Source: a virus | DNA length: 64,000 nt | Reading direction: 5' to 3' (one strand) | IMG/VR virus record: IMGVR_UViG_3300045454_000119 | Location: 1 to 64,000 of that record | Shown: one piece after another, positions 56,119 to 63,393 of the stretch | Numbering within the stretch: position 1 is the first letter of the stretch | Layout of the letters: each line of letters begins with the position of its first letter | The notes under the pieces: model-generated | Seen by the model: the letters and a program-made list of their open reading frames with translations, nothing else | Database searches by the model: none | Told to the model about the DNA's origin: nothing | Translations under genes and position numbers: made by a program

Positions 56119-56315
56119 GCCAGGAAGACACGTTCATGGGCCGGGTCAAGAAGGACCTGTTCACGCCGAAGGGGATCATGGTCACGGTCATCACCGACCT
56201 GGTCGTCATCGGCATCGCCGCGGCCTGGGTCCTCGTCAACGTCAACTTCCTGGGGAACGACGTGGCGATGACCTTCGCCCCCGACGTCCCCCCGGTGAAG
56301 ACCGGGAGGCGGTAG
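56115..56315 (+). CDS. One-helix membrane protein, 66 aa
   Basis: Start ATGAGCCAG overlaps the preceding stop codon (an upstream in-frame start is less likely). MSQEDTFMGRVKKDLFTPKGIMVTVITDLVVIGIAAAWVLVNVNFLGNDVAMTFAPDVPPVKTGRR has a basic N-terminus, one transmembrane helix (about 20-42) and an outside Pro-rich tail. Together with the lipoprotein it may make an i-spanin/o-spanin-like or surface-exclusion pair; this is inference. Confidence 0.72.
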   Translation: MSQEDTFMGRVKKDLFTPKGIMVTVITDLVVIGIAAAWVLVNVNFLGNDVAMTFAPDVPPVKTGRR

Positions 56316-56319
56316 GTGG

Positions 56320-57080
56320 CGGCTGGCACGGCCGGCCCCGGGGTGCCACGCTGGTCGTGCCGACGACCCTTCGCTTACTTCGTGGGAGCGCCCGCCGGGC
56401 CGAGAGGCCCACGGCGGGTGCGGACCGAACGGTCACACAAGTAGGACAGCGACGTCGAGGCGTCGTCCGAAGCAGAGCTGGGGAGATGGTATATTTACCC
56501 TCTCCCTAGAACTCGCCGAGGGGGTAGAGGGTCTCGGACCTTCCTCAACCTCGCCCGGGCCGGGAGCCGTCCACTGGGAACAGCGGGCGGTGGTAGCACA
56601 ACGGCTCAAGCCCGCGAGGGCGACCGGGTACGGGTGGACGGAGACGGAGCCACACCGCGAACGAGCGGGTGCGGGTTGCGGTAAGCTGAGGCTTGTGCGT
56701 TCTCCTCTCGGGCTGAAATCCACAGGCGGTAAAACCTGTGGGAAAGTGCCGCGCCGGGGGACTGGCGCGGATACCGCACCCGCCCCTCGGGGTAGGCCCC
56801 CGATAGCGACGTGACCCCCACCCGACGGCCGACGAGACAACGGGACCATTCGACGCCCGAACACCGCGAAGGTTGGGCGGGTGAGGTGCGAACGCGGGTA
56901 CGACGCTCGGGGGTTTTCGCAGAGGTTGTTGAGGGCCGCACGGCGGGGCCCGGGGGTTGACCAAGAGGGCATGAGCGCGACGGGGGGCAGGGCAGTCACT
57001 CCGTCGTTCCCGACGCGGGAGGAGGACAGCGTTCACCACGAAGGAGGCCGGGCGGCGGGGCGACGTGTCACCCGGAAGGG
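56320..57080 (+). ncRNA. Candidate large structured non-coding RNA (about 750 nt)
   Basis: No credible protein gene on either strand. The region is packed with perfect stems: 56324-56329/56343-56348; 56353-56358/56363-56368; 56391-56397/56412-56418, whose tip is a GGCC stem capped by a GAGA (GNRA) loop; 56481-56506, a two-step hairpin with TATT loop; long-range CCGTCCAC 56567-56574 with GTGGACGG 56634-56641 around GCGGGC/GCCCGC (56584/56610); long-range GCGGGTGCGG 56665-56674 with CCGCACCCGC 56774-56783 around the hairpins 56720-56741 and 56749-56770. The GNRA loop favours the + strand, the direction of both neighbours. Size and position after late phage genes recall GOLLD/ROOL-type giant RNAs but I cannot show homology. 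Ends are approximate. Confidence 0.7.
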
Positions 57081-57167
57081 TGAATGCACCGCCGACACCC
57101 GGGGAAGGTTCTGCGGCGGGATCTCGGGGGGTATCCCAAGTCGTACCACCCCCCGTACTCTGGACCC

Positions 57168-57833
57168 GTGACGGCCCCGTACCTCGTCAAAAGCCCCCGG
57201 CACCTGGCCCAGTACATCGCCACCAACCTGCTCACCAAGGGCTGGTTCTTCTACACGTCCTTCGCCCTCCCCGCCGACCGCGACCCGCTCCCGATCGACG
57301 CCAAGCTGCTCGTCAAGTTCGAGGCGTTCCACTCGAAGGAGCGGCAGTACCGGAGGAGGAAGGGCGGACTGGCGTCGGTCAAGTACCTCCGGTGCGGGCA
57401 GGTCGGCTACCTGTTCGCCACCCGCGGCGAGTGCCCGGCGTTCTTCGCGGCCGAGGACTACCGGGACGCCCGGGTCGCCCCGGTCCATGTCGCCGGCCAC
57501 ACCATCCGGGTCGTCCCCGACACGGGCAAGGTCGCCGTCCGCATCCACCGAGAGGCCCAACGCCGCCTGCGCCAGCACCTGCTGGAACACGTCCGGCTGC
57601 CGACCCGGGACCTGGAGGCGCTCATCTGGAATCTGGACCTCCTGCCGTTCGCCGGCGTCCGGGACGGTATCTTTGCCGCCCTCCGCGAACTGAACGCCGG
57701 CCGCCGGTCCCTCCGGCTCCCACCGGTCGAGTGGAGGAACGCCGTCCGCAAGCGGTTCAAGGTGGAGCCCGTGTTCGCCGAGACCCCGCCCGAGGTCGCC
57801 GACCTCCTATCCTGGTACGCGAAACAGCGGTAG
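57168..57833 (+). CDS. Planctomycete conserved hypothetical protein, 221 aa
   Basis: Start GTG at 57168 (VTAPYLVKSPRHLAQYIATNLLTKGWFFYTSFALPADRDPLPIDAKLLVKFEAF). The run KGW.FY.......DP..ID.KL..K......K..R.RRK.GLA...YLR....FLFATRG..PFF..E...D.R..P is a pattern I recall from planctomycete genomes, often as multicopy genes. An in-frame ATG at 57084 would lengthen the N-terminus, with less natural sequence. Function unknown; the central charged region suggests RNA or DNA binding. Confidence 0.78.
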   Translation: MTAPYLVKSPRHLAQYIATNLLTKGWFFYTSFALPADRDPLPIDAKLLVKFEAFHSKERQYRRRKGGLASVKYLRCGQVGYLFATRGECPAFFAAEDYRDARVAPVHVAGHTIRVVPDTGKVAVRIHREAQRRLRQHLLEHVRLPTRDLEALIWNLDLLPFAGVRDGIFAALRELNAGRRSLRLPPVEWRNAVRKRFKVEPVFAETPPEVADLLSWYAKQR

Positions 57834-57916
57834 CCTGGCCCCACCACGCCGGAGGGAAGCGGAACGTGATCCGCCGAGGCGCCGTCGTGGGGCCGACGAT
57901 CGATGGCGGTCGTTAT

Positions 57917-57954
57917 GCCGCAACAGGGGCCGGACCTCTGTTGCGGCGGTTTTG
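57917..57954 (+). terminator. Hairpin terminator after the 57168 gene
   Basis: GCCGCAACAG (57917-57926) and CTGTTGCGGC (57938-57947) form a perfect 10-bp stem with an 11-base loop, followed by GGTTTTG. The U-run is short but the stem is strong and lies about 85 bases after the stop codon. Confidence 0.7.
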
Positions 57955-58039
57955 CCCACGGTTCACGCCCGGCGGCTGGGGCCCAAGGTTCCACTTCGCA
58001 TCTACAGCCGCACTCTCGGCCCGTGATACCCTCGGGGCC

Positions 58040-58414
58040 ATGAAGAAGGTCATCCACGGCATCGAGATCACCAAGGGGCCGGACGGGCAGTGGCGGGATG
58101 TAAATGGCACCGTCTACGCCGTCCTCGACCCCAGCAGCAGCGTGGACGACACGGTCCGGGCCGGCGTCGGCCCGCTGTCGATGCCGGCGGGCCACTGGAC
58201 CGCGGACGCCGCCCGGGCCCACGACTTCGCCTTCGGCAGCCCGGAGTACCAGCGGACCCACACCCGCAGCCGGGCCGACCGGATGCTGCTGGACCACCTG
58301 CTCCAGGTGGCCGGGACCGACAAGGGGCGGCGGGCGCTGGCGTACACCTTTTACGCGCTGAGTCGAGCCTTTAGCTGGGCTTTTTGGGAGAACCCGGACA
58401 CCCGCTGGAAGTAG
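58040..58414 (+). CDS. Hypothetical phage/element protein (DUF1353-like ending), 124 aa
   Basis: MKKVIHGIEITKGPDGQWRDVNGTVYAVLDPSSSVDDTVRAGVGPLSMPAGHWTADAARAHDFAFGSPEYQRTHTRSRADRMLLDHLLQVAGTDKGRRALAYTFYALSRAFSWAFWENPDTRWK. The order H..D..F......R..AD.ML...L......A...Y.ALR resembles DUF1353, a family of small proteins in phage structural or lysis regions that carries an HD pair. Only the tail end matches well. Preceding region has no promoter of the TTGACTC type. Confidence 0.68.
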   Translation: MKKVIHGIEITKGPDGQWRDVNGTVYAVLDPSSSVDDTVRAGVGPLSMPAGHWTADAARAHDFAFGSPEYQRTHTRSRADRMLLDHLLQVAGTDKGRRALAYTFYALSRAFSWAFWENPDTRWK

Positions 58415-58444
58415 TTGACTCACCTCCCGCCGCCGTGCCAGGCT
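58415..58444 (+). promoter_or_regulatory. Promoter of the second DUF932 gene (TTGACTC type)
   Basis: TTGACT (58415-58420), 18-base spacer, CAGGCT (58439-58444). It begins right at the stop codon of the preceding gene and yields a leader of about 98 bases. Confidence 0.65.
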
Positions 58445-58471
58445 GACCGCGGGTAGACGCACACCGGCCTT

Positions 58472-58545
58472 CCCTCAGCCCACTGAGGGGTGGCGTCATG
58501 CACTAGAAGGTTTCTCGTGCCCGCCCCTCACATCGGAGGGCACGA
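58472..58545 (+). promoter_or_regulatory. Structured leader: hairpin that can hide the ribosome site
   Basis: Two stems: CCCTCAG/CTGAGGG (58472-58478/58483-58489) with a four-base loop, and TCGTGCCC/GGGCACGA (58515-58522/58538-58545). The second stem contains part of the GGAGGG ribosome site (58535-58540) that serves the ATG at 58549, so folding would reduce translation. No ligand-binding core of a known riboswitch is recognised. Confidence 0.6.
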
Positions 58546-58548
58546 CCC

Positions 58549-59616
58549 ATGTCCAACCTGACGAAGGCGTCCCGGCAGCTCTACGGCCGCAAGCCCGACG
58601 AGTGCGTCGAGGGCCTCCCGGCCCTGCTCCGGCGGTGCCGCGAGCAGAAGGCCGCGAGCCTCGACCGGTGGCAGCTCCCGAAGGCGATCGAGCCGGTCCC
58701 CGCCCACGACGGCGTGGGGCTCCGGCTCGGGGCCGAGGGGACGTTCGGGCTGAACGACTGGAGCTTCACCCAGCTCTGCAAGATGGCGGGCGTGTCGAAG
58801 GACACGCTCAACAAGCTCACCCCGGGGACGGCGGCCCAGGCCCTGGCGGAGACCCTGCCGGTCGGCAAGAAGCCGACCCAGGTGCTCACCGAGGCCGGCG
58901 CCGTCCGGTCCGTCCACGGCACGAACTACAGCCGGCTGTGGAACGCCGACCTGGTCGAGGCCGTGGCCGACGCGGCGGGCGGGTTCGGCCCGCCCCCGAG
59001 GGCGTACACCGGGGCGACCGGGCTGTACCTGGGCGAGCAGGACGTGTTCGCGTTCCTGGTCGACCCGGACGGCTGGTGCGAGGTCGACGGGGAGGCGTTC
59101 GCCCCCGGCTTCTTCGTGTGGAACTCGGAGGTCGGCCGGCGGAGTGTCGGCATCCAGACCTTCTGGTTCCAGGCCGTCTGCCAGAACCACATCGTCTGGG
59201 ACGCGACCGAGATCGAGGAGTCCGTCTGGACGCACACCGCCAAGGTCGACGAGGCGGTCCCGACCATCAAGGCCCTGGTGGCCCAGCTCGCCCGGAAGCG
59301 GGACGAGCGGAAGGACACGTTCGTGAGGGTGCTCAAGAGGGCGGCCGAGGCCGTCCTCGGGGCCGACGCGGACGAGGTCTTGAAGGTGCTCGGCCGGCAC
59401 GGCATCCCGGCCGGCCTCGGGCGGATGGCCTGCGAGCAGTGCCACCGGCAGGGGAAGCGGTTCACGATCTTCGCCCTGGTGGACGCCCTCACCCAGCTCA
59501 ACCGGGAGGTGAGGTTCGCCGGCGACCGCACCGACGCGGACGTCCGGGCGGCCTCGCTGCTCAAGCTCGTCTTCGACAAGGGCGACGCCATCGCCCTGCC
59601 GGCCCTGTCTGTCTGA
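58549..59616 (+). CDS. Second DUF932-family protein, 355 aa
   Basis: NDWSFTQLCKMAGVSKDTLNKLTPGTAAQALAETLP, RSVHGTNYSRLWNADLVEAVADAAGGF, LGEQDVFAFLVDPDGWCEVDGEAFAPGFFVWNSEVGRRSVGIQTFWFQAVCQNHIVWDATEIEES are typical of plasmid-type DUF932 proteins (R..LS..Y...D...LL.A, ..G..L..G....NSE.G...L.....L.R..C.N). The group is a marker of mobile elements; function unknown. It is more like plasmid members, while the copy at 11447 is the phage-like TIGR03299 type, so the two came separately. Confidence 0.85.
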   Translation: MSNLTKASRQLYGRKPDECVEGLPALLRRCREQKAASLDRWQLPKAIEPVPAHDGVGLRLGAEGTFGLNDWSFTQLCKMAGVSKDTLNKLTPGTAAQALAETLPVGKKPTQVLTEAGAVRSVHGTNYSRLWNADLVEAVADAAGGFGPPPRAYTGATGLYLGEQDVFAFLVDPDGWCEVDGEAFAPGFFVWNSEVGRRSVGIQTFWFQAVCQNHIVWDATEIEESVWTHTAKVDEAVPTIKALVAQLARKRDERKDTFVRVLKRAAEAVLGADADEVLKVLGRHGIPAGLGRMACEQCHRQGKRFTIFALVDALTQLNREVRFAGDRTDADVRAASLLKLVFDKGDAIALPALSV

Positions 59617-59702
59617 GCCGTCACCACCCCGGCCGTCAACACAACCCTCTGCGAAGAGGCTTTCCATATGCCCCATCCACTCCAGTTCCGGAGGATCGAG
59701 CC

Positions 59703-60050
59703 GTGGCGAAGAAGAAGCAGAACGGTCACGAGGCCCACCCGAACCCCGAGCCCAACGGCTCCGGCGGGACGCGACGCCCGCCCGTCCATGAGGTAAGACT
59801 CGGGCGGATACGGGCGACCGTGTGGCAGAACGAAAGCGAAAACGGTGATGCGTGGTTCAGCGTGACCATCAGCCGGAGCTACAAGGATTCCAAGGGGGAG
59901 TGGCGGACCGCGAACAGCTACGGCAGGGACGATCTTCTGGTCGTCAGTGAGTGCTGCCGGCTGGCGTTCCTGTGGGTGGTGTACCAGACGGTGTCCGTCC
60001 GGAGCCCGCTGCCCCAGACGAAGCCGCCGGAGGAGGAGGTCCCGATCTGA
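59703..60050 (+). CDS. Planctomycete conserved hypothetical protein, 115 aa
   Basis: GTG start with GGAGG nine bases upstream. PVHEVRLGRIRATVWQNESENGDAWFSVTISRSYKDSKGEWRTANSYGRDDLLVVSECCRLAFLWV is a strand-rich core (P..E.R.G.I.A.IW.N....G......I.R.Y.D..G.W..T.S......L.......A..W.) found as a small protein family in planctomycete plasmids and islands, often near DUF932 genes. An acidic Pro-rich tail ends it. Probably an OB-like DNA-binding fold, but not verified. Confidence 0.82.
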   Translation: MAKKKQNGHEAHPNPEPNGSGGTRRPPVHEVRLGRIRATVWQNESENGDAWFSVTISRSYKDSKGEWRTANSYGRDDLLVVSECCRLAFLWVVYQTVSVRSPLPQTKPPEEEVPI

Positions 60051-60154
60051 CCCGGGTGGCCAACAACCTGAAGCAGATCGGCGACCCCACCCCGAAGCAG
60101 TCCGAGAGAAGGTTTTCCAAGGAAGGTTCCTTGAGGCATGAATGCCACCCTTTC

Positions 60155-60889
60155 TCACACGTCGAGCCGGAACAACGTCCGGGCCGCGGCCTCGCACCGG
60201 TTGAACGCCCGCTCGGCCTCCTTCGGGGAGTACGCCGCCGCCTTGCGCTGGGCGAACACGGAATCCTCGTACCTGATCTCGCCGGCGTCGGCGGTCACCC
60301 GGAAGACGCTCTGGGCGTTGACCACCACGAGGACGCCGTCGACCAGGAACCGGTCCGAGGTCGGCCAGGAGTACATCAGCTTGTCGAACGGCACCAGGTA
60401 GGCGGCCCGCTCGGGGCCGACGAACCCATTCCGGAGTTCGGCCAGCCACTCCCGCTCGCCGCCTTGCCCCGCCCGCCAGGCGTACCCGCCGAGGACGGTG
60501 ACCTCCGGCACGGCGAGCGACCACCCGGGCTTGCCGACCTTCAGGAGCCACGTCGGGTCGCAGACGATCGCCTGGACGCTCGCCGCCTGCTGGACGAGCA
60601 GCATCACGTCATCCTTCAAGTCCTCGCCGATCCCCGCGTCCTCGTGCAGCTCGCCCTCCCACCGCTCGCCGCACACAATGCGCAGGAGGCCGGCGACGGC
60701 CGGGTCGCAACCGTACAGCTCAATCATCCTCTCCAACAGGTCGGGCGGAGGGCGGCGGATGCCGCCACGCTCCAGCTTGTTCAGGTTCGTCCGGTTGACG
60801 CCGAGCAGCTTGGCCGTCTCGCTCTGGCTCAGGTCGGGCCGGTATCGGGTCCGGAGGTTCCGGATCAGGTTGTTGGCGGTATCGGGCAT
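60155..60889 (-). CDS. XRE-type transcription regulator with large C-terminal domain, 244 aa
   Basis: N-terminal HTH: TRYRPDLSQSETAKLLGVNRTNLNKLERGGIRRPPPDLLERMIELYG (about 15-61). The C-terminal 180 residues (VMLLVQQAASVQAIVCDPTWLLKVGKPGWSLAVPEVTVLGGYAWRAGQGGEREWLAELRNGFVGPERAAYLVPFDKLMYSWPTSDRFLVDGVLVVVNAQSVF) have no recognised ligand domain. The start MPDTANN has GAGGGA upstream. It reads left, divergent from the mobilisation genes, with promoter and operator elements between. Confidence 0.85.
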   Translation of the reverse strand: MPDTANNLIRNLRTRYRPDLSQSETAKLLGVNRTNLNKLERGGIRRPPPDLLERMIELYGCDPAVAGLLRIVCGERWEGELHEDAGIGEDLKDDVMLLVQQAASVQAIVCDPTWLLKVGKPGWSLAVPEVTVLGGYAWRAGQGGEREWLAELRNGFVGPERAAYLVPFDKLMYSWPTSDRFLVDGVLVVVNAQSVFRVTADAGEIRYEDSVFAQRKAAAYSPKEAERAFNRCEAAARTLFRLDV

Positions 60890-60913
60890 CGAGATCCCTC
60901 GCGGGGTGCTGGA

Positions 60914-60997
60914 AATATAGCAGGTGCCCGGACCCATTCAACGAGTGAAAAAAAGTTGGCAACTAGTGCTTGATTCCTTTCACACCCGGGGTATGAT
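60914..60997. promoter_or_regulatory. Divergent promoter/operator region between regulator and mobilisation genes
   Basis: Leftward promoter: TTGAAT (60941-60936), 16 bases, TATATT (60919-60914), ahead of the XRE gene. Rightward promoter: TTGATT (60970-60975), 16 bases, TATGAT (60992-60997), ahead of the mobilisation genes. Between them lie GTGAAA (60945-60950) and TTTCAC (60978-60983) as inverted arms, and GTTG-G-CAAC (60955-60963). The arrangement suggests the XRE protein represses both sides. Confidence 0.75.
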
Positions 60998-61018
60998 CAG
61001 TAGGTAAGCCGTGGAAAC

Positions 61019-61129
61019 CATGAAGCCTGCCCCCGTCCGGGGGTTGAGGAGGTGCCAGCACTTCATGACCGAACAATCCGACTGACCACACCGAACGACT
61101 AGACCACCCGAGCGCCCGCGTTAGCGGGC
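61019..61129 (+). other. Inverted-repeat region; oriT or structured leader candidate
   Basis: Non-coding DNA between promoter and mobC-like gene. Outer arms CATGAAG (61019-61025) and CTTCATG (61061-61067) enclose CCCCC-GTCC-GGGGG (61030-61043); a second hairpin is GCCCGC-GTTA-GCGGGC (61114-61129). Transfer origins usually lie next to the mobC/relaxase genes and are rich in such inverted repeats. No nick sequence can be named from this alone. Confidence 0.5.
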
Positions 61130-61212
61130 CCGCACCCGGCACGCCCGGACGGGGCCACACCGCACGACCCCCACCACGTTCAACGGCGGCCAAACCGCCG
61201 GAGGGTACCGCA

Positions 61213-61653
61213 TTGTCCGAAGCCACCCTGCAAGGGGCCGAAGAGGCCCCCAAAGAGGCCCCCAGAGAAACCGACGGCCCGAAGAAGAAGAAGGCGAAGA
61301 CGGTCCTGATCGGCGCCCGGGTCAGCGAGCCCGAGGCCGAGGCCTACTGGCAGAGGCTGGCGTTCCTCCAGTTCGGTAATTCCGACGCGTTGCGGGCCTT
61401 CATCCGGGACGTGGCCGAAGACCGCGTGCTGCTCGGCTACGGCGGCGAGGGCCTCCACCTCTACTGCCCCGACAGCGCGCTCCTGACCCGGGTGGCCCTG
61501 ACGGTCGCCGCCCCGGAGGTCGCGCGGCTGCTGGGCCGGTACAAGGCCGAGCGGCTGGGCGGCGAGACGCTGGAGCGGTGGGCCGAACGGACCCACCCGG
61601 GGGACGACGGCCTGGAGCTGCTGGTCCGCCAGCTCCGAGAGGAGGTGGGGTGA
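61213..61653 (+). CDS. MobC-like/ribbon-helix-helix relaxosome protein, 146 aa
   Basis: TTG start. After a charged, disordered N-terminus (EEAPKEAPRETDGPKKKKAKT) the segment VLIGARVSEPEAEAYWQRLAFLQFGNSDALRAFIRDVAEDR has the layout of MobC-type proteins: strand (ARVSE) followed by two helices. It probably binds the transfer origin to help the relaxase. Overlaps the relaxase start by one base. Family assignment by pattern; moderate confidence. Confidence 0.7.
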   Translation: MSEATLQGAEEAPKEAPRETDGPKKKKAKTVLIGARVSEPEAEAYWQRLAFLQFGNSDALRAFIRDVAEDRVLLGYGGEGLHLYCPDSALLTRVALTVAAPEVARLLGRYKAERLGGETLERWAERTHPGDDGLELLVRQLREEVG

Positions 61654-63374
61654 TGGCCGGCATAACGGAGGGTCGCATCGCGACCGAGTACGTCAAAACT
61701 CCCCGCTTCATCAGCGAGTGGCTGGCCTCGCAGATCACCCTCATCAGCGAGGGGACCCGGCGGGTCGAGTTCACCGAGCAGATGTTCCGGGACAAGCCCC
61801 GGGAGACCCTGACAGCCTTCCTCGGGCGGGTCCACCCGGAGACCGGGAAGCCGTTCATCCAGCAGTCGGAGAAGTCGAAGACGTGGAACCACGGGTGGAT
61901 CGATTCGGTCGACAAGACCGTGACCACCTGGCTGCTGCTCCAGGACGACAAGACCTTCTGGTCGGTGATGAGGGGGATGGGCGAGGCGTCCGCCAAGGCC
62001 CAGGCCCTTCAAGACCCCGGCTGCCTCGTCCGGGCGAAGGTCGACGGGAAGCGGGTGCTCCACTCGGCCGCCACCATGTCGGTCATCCTCGGCGGGCTGT
62101 TCAATTCCGCCGGCCAGTTCTCCCCCCACAACCACGAGGTCGGCATCCAGGGCGGGGCCCGCCCGGACGGCACCGCCCGGAGCGAGGCCCAGGCCCAGGC
62201 CCGGAAGTGGGGCCGGGAGGCCCGCCGGGAGCACTTCCAGCGCGGGATGGTGGAGGTCCTGGAGGGGCACGGGGCCCCCGTCATCTTCGAGAAGGGGAGG
62301 GCCGTGGTGACCGGCCTCCGGCCCGAGCTGGTGGACGCCTGCACCGGGGCGCAGGCCCACAAGATCGCCGAGTACCTGAAGCAGAACGGCCTGCCCGACA
62401 CCGCCAAGGCCCGGCGGATCGCGGCGGCGAACGTCCGGAACGAGAAGCTCAACTTCGCCAGCCCGGAGGAGGCCCTGGCCCGGCTGGAGCAGTGCCGCAA
62501 TCACGCCTTGCAGATGAACCGGGTGCTGGCCGAGCAGGCCGCCCGGGAGGCCGCACAACTGGCGGCGGCGGCCCGGCAGGCGGCCGAGCGGCATGGGCAG
62601 CAGGCCCGGACGCAGCAACAGCCCCCGCCCCAGGGGCAACCCCAGCAGCCCCAGCAGCAGGCCCAGCAGAAGGCAAAGGCACAGGTTCAACAACAACCCC
62701 AGGGACAGGGGCAACCTCAGGGCCAACAGCAGGCCCAAGGGCAGGTCCAGTCCCAGGCCAAGGGCCAACAGCAGCAGGCCCAGCAGCAGGCCCAGGCACA
62801 GGGCCAACAACAGCAAACCCATGTTCAGGGCCAGGGCCAACAGCAGCAACCCACCCCGGGCCAGACGGCCGCCGCCCGGAACCAGCAGATCGAGCGGGAG
62901 GTGGCCGAGCAGTTCTCCCACCCGGTCGTCACCATGCACCGGCGGGGCCTCTACGTCGTGCACAACGCCCACCTGTTCATCGAGGTCACGAAGAAGCAGC
63001 GGTACACCGCCGCGCAGACGCTCGACCGGGCCTACCTGGGGGCGCGGTCGGAGCTGACGAACGAGAGCTGGAACGGCGTCGCCACCGCCCTGACCATCCT
63101 GGCGGTCATGGCCAAGCACGTCGTCCGCACCCGCCTGGAGCGGATGGGGCCGGAGCGGTCCAGCACGGTGATCGTCCCCAAGGCCCAGTGGGAGCAGCTC
63201 AAGGCCGACCGGATGCTCGGCCGCCTCTACGTCCGGGCCAAGGCCCAGGGGTGGACGCTGCGAATGGTCGGCATGGGCCAGGAGGAGCACCTGCGGCACG
63301 AGCGGCAGGCCAAGAAGGCGGTCCAGAAGGGGATCGACAAACGCGAGCAGTACCAGGGCTACGAGATCCAATAA
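61653..63374 (+). CDS. MobF/TrwC-like relaxase-related protein with Gln-rich linker, 573 aa
   Basis: DSVDKTVTTWLLLQDDKTFWSVMRGMGEASAKALQ..............VRAKVDGKRVLHSAATMSVILGGLFNSAGQFSPHNHEVGIQ lines up with the MobF core: FS..KSVS..., then (A..F.H.TSR..DP.LHTH) with a histidine pair in SPHNHEV. The N-terminal Tyr candidates are Y13 and nearby; the catalytic Tyr is not proven. About residues 315-410 are a Gln/Ala/Gly linker. The C-terminal half (STVIVPKAQWEQLKADRMLGRLYVRAKAQGWTLRMVGMGQEEH) resembles TraI/TrwC helicase tail motifs in degenerate form (VIVDEA.ML....L..L...A...G....LVGD). Could be an active short relaxase or a decayed one. Confidence 0.62.
   Translation: MAGITEGRIATEYVKTPRFISEWLASQITLISEGTRRVEFTEQMFRDKPRETLTAFLGRVHPETGKPFIQQSEKSKTWNHGWIDSVDKTVTTWLLLQDDKTFWSVMRGMGEASAKAQALQDPGCLVRAKVDGKRVLHSAATMSVILGGLFNSAGQFSPHNHEVGIQGGARPDGTARSEAQAQARKWGREARREHFQRGMVEVLEGHGAPVIFEKGRAVVTGLRPELVDACTGAQAHKIAEYLKQNGLPDTAKARRIAAANVRNEKLNFASPEEALARLEQCRNHALQMNRVLAEQAAREAAQLAAAARQAAERHGQQARTQQQPPPQGQPQQPQQQAQQKAKAQVQQQPQGQGQPQGQQQAQGQVQSQAKGQQQQAQQQAQAQGQQQQTHVQGQGQQQQPTPGQTAAARNQQIEREVAEQFSHPVVTMHRRGLYVVHNAHLFIEVTKKQRYTAAQTLDRAYLGARSELTNESWNGVATALTILAVMAKHVVRTRLERMGPERSSTVIVPKAQWEQLKADRMLGRLYVRAKAQGWTLRMVGMGQEEHLRHERQAKKAVQKGIDKREQYQGYEIQ
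62595..62875 (+). repeat. Gln/Gly/Ala low-complexity repeat inside the relaxase-like gene
   Basis: About 280 bases made of CAG/CAA, GGC/GGG and CCC codons encode about 90 residues dominated by Gln, with Pro, Gly, Ala and Lys (PQGQPQQPQQQAQQKAKAQ type). Such tracts change length by slippage and act as flexible linkers between domains. Confidence 0.9.
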
Positions 63375-63393
63375 CCCCGTTGGGAGGTTCGTC

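Noticed and set aside
56584-56660. tRNA-like stretch GCGGGC...GCCCGC
   Set aside because: No acceptor/D/anticodon/T-arm order and no GTTCNA T-loop; treated as one stem of the larger structured region.
56700-56790. Resemblance of the GGGCTGAAA...GCGGTAA hairpin region to the P11/P12 part of RNase P RNA
   Set aside because: The diagnostic GAGGAAAGTCC and ACAGAA/AGATGAATG segments are absent at the right distances, so RNase P RNA is not supported.
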